Assembly: GCA_003427395.1 (NCBI GenBank)
Contig: BFEA01000251.1
Location: 394,061-421,821 of the forward strand
From: Chara braunii
Lineage: Eukaryota > Streptophyta > Charophyceae > Charales > Characeae
Direction: 5' to 3'
Length of the DNA: 27,761 nt
The first letter of the stretch is position 1, and every line of letters starts with the position of its first letter. Made by a program: the position numbers and the translations under genes. The notes under the pieces are model-generated. The model was not told the DNA's origin. It saw only the letters and a program-made list of their open reading frames with translations, and ran no database searches. Positions 26,672-27,761 of this stretch are shown one piece after another.

Positions 26672-27484
26672 CATCGAAGTTCGTTACCGAAAGGTTACCG
26701 AATTCTCTAAACGAAGTTACCGAAATCAGTGTTTGGGTTTGGTGAAGACAAAACGTCCATTTATGACTTCGGGTTTTGTGAATACCGAAAAGTGGTTTCG
26801 GGATTTAACTTACTAGCTATGGGACGTTATATCCCGAAGTGCTTTTCATGTTTTGCTACTGAAAACGCACTTCGGGATTCCGGTGTTTTACTTCGTATTT
26901 TTTGCGGAGTCATATCCTGAAGTGCTTTCGGTCTTTTGGTACATAAAACATACTTTGGGATTTCGGTGTTTAATACAGCATACCCCGAAGTGCTTTCGGT
27001 GTTTCCGTACCGAAAACGCACTTCGCGATTTCAATGTTTTACTTAGTATTTTTTGCGGAGTCATATCCCGAAGTGCTTTTGGTGTTTCGGTACCGAGAAC
27101 GTACTTCGGGATTTCGGTGTTTGTCATTTTTGCGAAGGCATATCCCGGAGTGCTTTCGGTGTTTCGGTACCGAAAATGCACTTCGAGATTTCGATATTCA
27201 ATTCATCATATCCCGAAGTGCTTTCGGTGTTTCGGTACCGAAAATGTACTTTGGGATTTCGTTGTTTTACTTAGGCATTTGCAAAGTCATATCCCGAAGT
27301 GCTTTCGGTGTTTCGGTACCGAAAACGCACTTCGGGATTTTGGTGTTTTACTTAGTATTTTCTGCGGAGTCATATCCCGAAGTGTTTTCGGTGTTTCGGT
27401 ATTGAAAACGCACTTCGGAATTTCAGTGTTTTACTTGGTATTTTTTTGCGGAGTCATATTCCGAAGTGCTTTCGGTGTTTCGGT
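26649..27484. repeat. Palindromic satellite array, 68-84 bp units
   Basis: Nine clear units begin CCCGAAGTGC (or variants) at 26833, 26916, 26984, 27068, 27144, 27212, 27293, 27376 and 27460, with degenerate material back to about 26649. Each unit is an imperfect palindrome: CCCGAAGTG on the left, TTTCGGTACCGAAA at the centre, CACTTCGGG on the right, followed by an AT-rich spacer (often TTTTACTTAGTATTTT and GCGGAGTCATAT). Unit-length variation is in the spacer. The array is open in several frames, which creates spurious long ORFs. It is fused to the RT fragment on the left and cut by a CAGGG-type terminus on the right. Confidence 0.88.
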
Positions 27485-27761
27485 CAGGGTTGTCGAGCCC
27501 TGGCCCCGGGGCCCCGGCGGGGGTCCCGGGGGCCGAGGGTCGGCACCCCTGGCCCCGGCAAAAAAAATTAAAAAAAATATATATAATAATGAAAAAAAAA
27601 TATACAAGGGGGTGCGCAGCCGCAGCCTGCACTCGGGCCAAACAATATTGCAGTTTTGGCCCGACCTCGCCCCCCCCCCGGGGATACACCCCACCCTTAT
27701 GAGCCCGGGGTAGTGCGGCCGCGGGGCCGGGGGCGGGGCTCAGTGGGGTGCGGGGCCGGGG
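27485..27761. mobile_element. Left end of a CAGGG-type (hAT-like) element, truncated by the window
   Basis: The satellite stops abruptly at CAGGGTTGTCGAGCCC. A very GC-rich subterminal block (27500-27560) follows, then an A-rich stretch and another GC-rich segment. This layout mirrors the hAT-like element at 12665. The eight bases before the boundary (27477-27484, GTTTCGGT) would be the expected target-site duplication, but the right end lies outside the window. No transposase is visible. Confidence 0.5.

Noticed and set aside
26833-27484. CRISPR-like spacing of palindromic repeats
   Set aside because: Repeats are diverged, spacers are related to each other rather than unique, there are no cas genes, and the context is eukaryotic. 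A satellite fits.
26853-27713. 286-codon plus ORF with repeated RSAFGVS-like segments
   Set aside because: It follows palindromic satellite units and then crosses a transposon end. The repetition is of DNA and is open in several frames and on both strands.

Overview
The window reads as a repeat-rich eukaryotic nuclear contig. I see no bacterial operons, ribosome binding sites, tRNA or rRNA genes. It holds long TG/AG, TAA and TAAAA microsatellites, long A/T and C homopolymers, AT-rich introns with GT..AG borders, transposon termini with target-site duplications, a Ty3/gypsy reverse transcriptase fragment and a short CCCTAAA-type telomere-like block at 24008-24033. That block weakly favours a lineage with plant-type telomeres (land plants, many algae, some protists). 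The reverse transcriptase alone does not fix the lineage, and I leave the organism undetermined.

Layout. 1-175: GC-rich palindromic island. 744-872: TG/AG microsatellite. 1392-2995 (+): chain of degraded exon-like pieces. 3641-6459 (-): the most gene-like part, at least five diverged copies (A, E, B, C, D in transcription order) of one unrecognised protein module, with frameshifts and stops. 7366-7645: a 115-120 bp segment present twice, separated by a 38 bp Nextera mate-pair junction, so an assembly artefact. 7646-11040: a stretch with different base composition and few homopolymers, holding one Kozak-started ORF. 11095-11723: two microsatellites. 12131-12308 and 14251-14424: two copies of a poly(A)-tailed repeat with a conserved hairpin. 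12665-13413: a hAT-like non-autonomous transposon with an 8 bp target-site duplication. 15604-15966: a second MITE-like element between TTATTA repeats. 13745-13965 and 20283-20510: two copies of a GC-rich/homopolymer element. 16-20 kb: largely non-coding, with weak exon candidates. 21460-21602: a second TG/GA microsatellite. 22147-22840 (-): a decayed gene for a charged, asparagine-rich protein. 23332-23722: repeats arranged as a 93% identical fold-back. 24359-25381 (-): two further exon candidates. 25546-26671 (+): Ty3/gypsy pol fragment, cut before its YxDD motif by a palindromic satellite (26649-27484), which is itself interrupted at 27485 by a CAGGG-type transposon end running off the window.

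There is no evidence that the genes here cooperate. Most coding traces are decayed. The best candidates for something undescribed are the reiterated protein module at 3641-6459 and the nested palindromic satellite and transposon structures. In several decayed frames in-frame stops (often TAA/TAG) fall where glutamine would read well. Decay by C-to-T mutation is the simpler explanation, but codon reassignment is cheap to test.
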